64,000 bases of DNA, taken from the NCBI GenBank assembly GCA_028819565.1, contig JAPPLD010000008.1:42248-106247 (forward strand). The letters are read 5' to 3'. How positions within the stretch are numbered: position 1 is the stretch's first letter; every line of letters starts with the position of its first letter. Of the stretch, positions 61,754 through 64,000 are shown piece by piece. Origin of the DNA: Gammaproteobacteria bacterium. GTDB taxonomy: Bacteria; Pseudomonadota; Gammaproteobacteria; Poriferisulfidales; Poriferisulfidaceae. The notes beneath the pieces were generated by a model, which had not been told where the DNA came from, made no database searches, and saw only the letters and a program-made list of their open reading frames with translations. The position numbers and the translations under genes were made by a program.

Positions 61754-63121
61754 TCAGACCCACCCGAAGCCGTGCAGCAGGATCAGGAAGACCGCTGTCG
61801 GGACGAGCAATCGCACCAGCCACAACCAGCTCTTGAACAGCAACCCGTTCCCCAGGTCCGCCTGTTCCTCGAGCACGGAACGCTTGACCATCCAGCCCGC
61901 GTAGATCGCGATCAGGATGCCACCGATCGGCAGCATGACATTCGAGGTCAGGTAGTCCATCCACTCGAAGAAGTTTCGTCCGTATAGCGTCCAGTCGCTG
62001 CCGACGTTGAACGAAACCACCGTGCCCAATCCCACGATCCAGATCACCACCGAACTGCCCAGGGTCGCGGTACGCCGGCGCATCCCGCGCGAATCCACCA
62101 GCCAGGAGACGGTCGGTTCCAGAAGCGAAATTGCCGAGGTCCAGGCCGCGATCAGGGTGAGTGCGAAAAACAGGATGCCGACCAGCCAGCCGCCGGGCAT
62201 CTGCCCGAACGCGATCACGAGGGTCTGGAAGATGAGCCCCGGCCCGGCGCCCGGTTCCATGCTGCTCGCGAACACGATCGGGAACAGGGCGACGCCCATC
62301 AGGATCGCGACCAGCACGTCCGCGGTCACGACGACGCCGGCCGCTTCCGGAATGGAGAACTGGCGCGGCAGGTAAGCGCCATAGACCATGATCGCGCCCA
62401 TGCCGATGCTCAGTGAGAAAAACGCCTGGCCCATCGCCTTGAGTGTGACTTCCGGCGAGATTTGCGCGTAGTCGAACGCGAACATGTAAGCGAGCCCCCT
62501 TCCGAAGTCCCCGTAAAGCGCCGCATAACCGACCAGCAGCAACAGTAACGCGAATAGCGAGGGAATGAGGACGGTCGTGGCTTGTTCGATGCCCCGGTTG
62601 ACGCCGCGCAGGATGACCCAGGCGACCAGCACAACCATCAGGGTATGCCAGGCAAGCAGCCGCCAAGGGCTGTCTACCAACTGGTTGAAGTGGCCTTCGG
62701 CAGAAGCCTGATCAAACCCCTGGAAGGTGTTGAACAGGCTGTCCATCAGGTAGGCTGCGGTCCAGCCCGAGATCACCACGTAGAACGACAGGATCATTAT
62801 TCCGGCCAGCATGCCGAGCCAGCCGATGGCCTGCCAGTTGGTCGAGTGGCCGTCCTGTTCCGCCAGGCGGCGCATGGTGTGGACCGGGCTGTGGCGACCC
62901 CGCCGGCCCAATACGATCTCCGCCATCATGATCGGCAGGCCGATCAAAACCACGCAGGCGAGATACACCAAAACGAATGCGGCCCCGCCGTTCTCCCCCG
63001 TCATGTAGGGGAACTTCCAGATGTTGCCCAGTCCCACCGCCGAACCGATGGCGGCGAACATGAACGCAGTGCGCTTCGACCAGAGTCCGTGCTGCGAAGC
63101 GTCGGAGGAAGACGTATTCAT
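61754..63121 (-). CDS. Sodium-dependent transporter of the SNF/NSS family
   Basis: The 455-residue protein has about 11-12 membrane helices. The first reads TAFMFAAIGSAVGLGNIWKFPY, the sodium-binding signature of bacterial NSS proteins, and GENGGAAFVLVYLACV follows. They carry amino acids or related small molecules with sodium; the substrate is not readable. It lies 12 bases upstream of ratA on the same strand. Confidence 0.92.
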   Translation of the reverse strand: MNTSSSDASQHGLWSKRTAFMFAAIGSAVGLGNIWKFPYMTGENGGAAFVLVYLACVVLIGLPIMMAEIVLGRRGRHSPVHTMRRLAEQDGHSTNWQAIGWLGMLAGIMILSFYVVISGWTAAYLMDSLFNTFQGFDQASAEGHFNQLVDSPWRLLAWHTLMVVLVAWVILRGVNRGIEQATTVLIPSLFALLLLLVGYAALYGDFGRGLAYMFAFDYAQISPEVTLKAMGQAFFSLSIGMGAIMVYGAYLPRQFSIPEAAGVVVTADVLVAILMGVALFPIVFASSMEPGAGPGLIFQTLVIAFGQMPGGWLVGILFFALTLIAAWTSAISLLEPTVSWLVDSRGMRRRTATLGSSVVIWIVGLGTVVSFNVGSDWTLYGRNFFEWMDYLTSNVMLPIGGILIAIYAGWMVKRSVLEEQADLGNGLLFKSWLWLVRLLVPTAVFLILLHGFGWV

Positions 63122-63128
63122 TGGGAGA

Positions 63129-63161
63129 ATAAAAAAGGATTCGCCCGGCCGGAGCCGGGCG
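63129..63161 (-). terminator. Rho-independent terminator after the Bax-inhibitor-1 gene
   Basis: On the minus strand CGCCCGGC-TCCG-GCCGGGCG is followed by AATCCTTTTTT. It lies between the Bax-inhibitor-1 family stop and the transporter start. Confidence 0.75.
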
Positions 63162-63233
63162 TATCGAAACTACCGCAGTTCCCTCCGGTCATGACCATCC
63201 GCATGTGCGGTGAATCCGGCAGGTCCTGCAGAC

Positions 63234-63914
63234 TCAGTCGTCTCCGCCGAATGCGGCCAGCAGATGAAGCAGACTGGTGAACAGGTTGTACAGTGCCACG
63301 TACAGGGTCACGGTCGCCATGATGTAGTTGGTTTCGCCACCGTGGATGATCTCGCTGGTCTGGTACAGGATCAGGCCGCACATCAGCAGGACGAACAGGG
63401 CCAAGATGCCGAGCATCGCGCCAGACACCTCCATGCCGAACATCGAGGCGACCACCAAGCCTAGGCCGGACAGGAAAGCAACCAGGATGCCGACCATCAG
63501 CATGCCCCCCATGAAGCTGAAGTTGCGGCGCGTGGTCAGCACGTAGCCGGACAGCACCAGAAAGATCCCACCCGTCATACCGAGGGCCGTGGCCACCAAC
63601 TGCGAGCCGTTGTGGACGACGGCCAGGTAGTAGTTGAGGATCGGACCCAGAGTGATCCCCATGAAGCCGGTCAGGGCGAACACGCACAGCAAGCCCCAGC
63701 CGCTGTTGCGGAATCGGCTGGTCAGGAACAGCAATCCGAAGTAGCCGACCAGGGTCAAGATCAGACCCGGATGCGGCCAGTTGAAGACCATCGAGAGTCC
63801 CGCCGTGAACGCGCTGAACAGCAGCGTCAGGGCAAGCAGCGCATAGGTGTTGCGCAGGACCCGGTTCATGGCGAGGGTCGGCGCCGTAGCGGAAATCACG
63901 CGAGGCTGGCTCAT
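63234..63914 (-). CDS. Bax inhibitor-1/YccA family membrane protein
   Basis: From the ATG at 63914 the protein has 226 residues and about seven membrane helices, with RNTYALLALTLLFSAFTAGL and the YQTSEIIHGG segment conserved in the family. AGGAGGATAT precedes the start. Family members include YccA, which modulates FtsH, and calcium-leak channels of the TMBIM type. Its role here is unknown. Confidence 0.93.
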   Translation of the reverse strand: MSQPRVISATAPTLAMNRVLRNTYALLALTLLFSAFTAGLSMVFNWPHPGLILTLVGYFGLLFLTSRFRNSGWGLLCVFALTGFMGITLGPILNYYLAVVHNGSQLVATALGMTGGIFLVLSGYVLTTRRNFSFMGGMLMVGILVAFLSGLGLVVASMFGMEVSGAMLGILALFVLLMCGLILYQTSEIIHGGETNYIMATVTLYVALYNLFTSLLHLLAAFGGDD

Positions 63915-64000
63915 TCGAATATCCTCCTGGAAAACGTAAGACTCAGTGATGGGATGGTTCGCCCTGCTTCCAAAATCAGCCTTGGGCGGACACAATGAGG

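Overview
The window reads as a high-GC gammaproteobacterial chromosome segment. The evidence is gene content and order: rimP-nusA-infB-rbfA-truB, grpE-dnaK-dnaJ-dapB, carAB-greA, nadK-recN-bamE, rnfH-ratA, petABC-sspA-sspB, murA-hisG, nit-tldD-pmbA, purM-purN and hda are all arranged in ways typical of that class. The CbbO/NorD-type gene at the left edge hints at an autotroph with RuBisCO or at a denitrifier, but its decisive partner lies outside the window. Genus cannot be given from sequence alone.

Layout. 1-2.5 kb: CbbO/NorD C-terminus, a lipoprotein, ArsC-like reductase and WrbA. 2.5-7.5 kb: hda and a CDP-alcohol phosphatidyltransferase, divergent from purM; a lone TnpB transposase gene sits exactly between purM and purN; a DUF3108 protein follows. 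7.5-12.9 kb: pmbA, tldD, a nitrilase-family hydrolase, an exported small protein, msrA and a DUF1326 protein, all on the minus strand. 13-19 kb: an AT-richer defence island with a XamI-like restriction-modification operon, a degenerate initiator-tRNA copy, and a two-gene Argonaute plus SIR2 operon. 19-29 kb: DUF2182 protein, gmhA, a flavin oxidoreductase, macro-domain protein, sspB-sspA, the cytochrome bc1 operon, Nif3 and hisD. 28-32 kb: DAHP synthase, hisG, murA and an isolated mlaC. 32-33 kb: a VapBC-type toxin-antitoxin pair and maf. 33.5-40.1 kb: sppA and the nusA-infB operon. 40.2-44.3 kb: a RelE-type pair, an AT-rich membrane protein and a large TonB-dependent receptor. 44.5-56.3 kb: greA-carB-carA, toxin-antitoxin remnants, a TraD/VirD4-like ATPase beside tRNA-Ser, then dapB-dnaJ-dnaK-grpE. 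56.4-64 kb: nadK-recN-bamE, an alarmone-synthetase-like gene with a small convergent ORF, rnfH-ratA, an SNF-family symporter and a Bax-inhibitor-1 family protein.

How the parts fit. Most of the window is ordinary housekeeping with tightly coupled operons (many 4-base ATGA overlaps). Accessory DNA enters at a few discrete points: between purM and purN, between the DUF1326 and DUF2182 genes, upstream of mlaC, upstream of rimP, between dapB and carA, and between bamE and rnfH.

The most interesting unit is the Argonaute-SIR2 pair at 15,965-18,971. The Argonaute is of intermediate to long size, keeps a recognisable MID guide-binding region, and has lost PIWI catalytic residues. The SIR2 partner keeps its NAD-site motifs and has no room for an APAZ domain. 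This fits a guide-directed NAD-depleting abortive-infection system resembling the long-B class rather than the short SIR2-APAZ (SPARSA) class. It sits next to a restriction-modification operon in one island.
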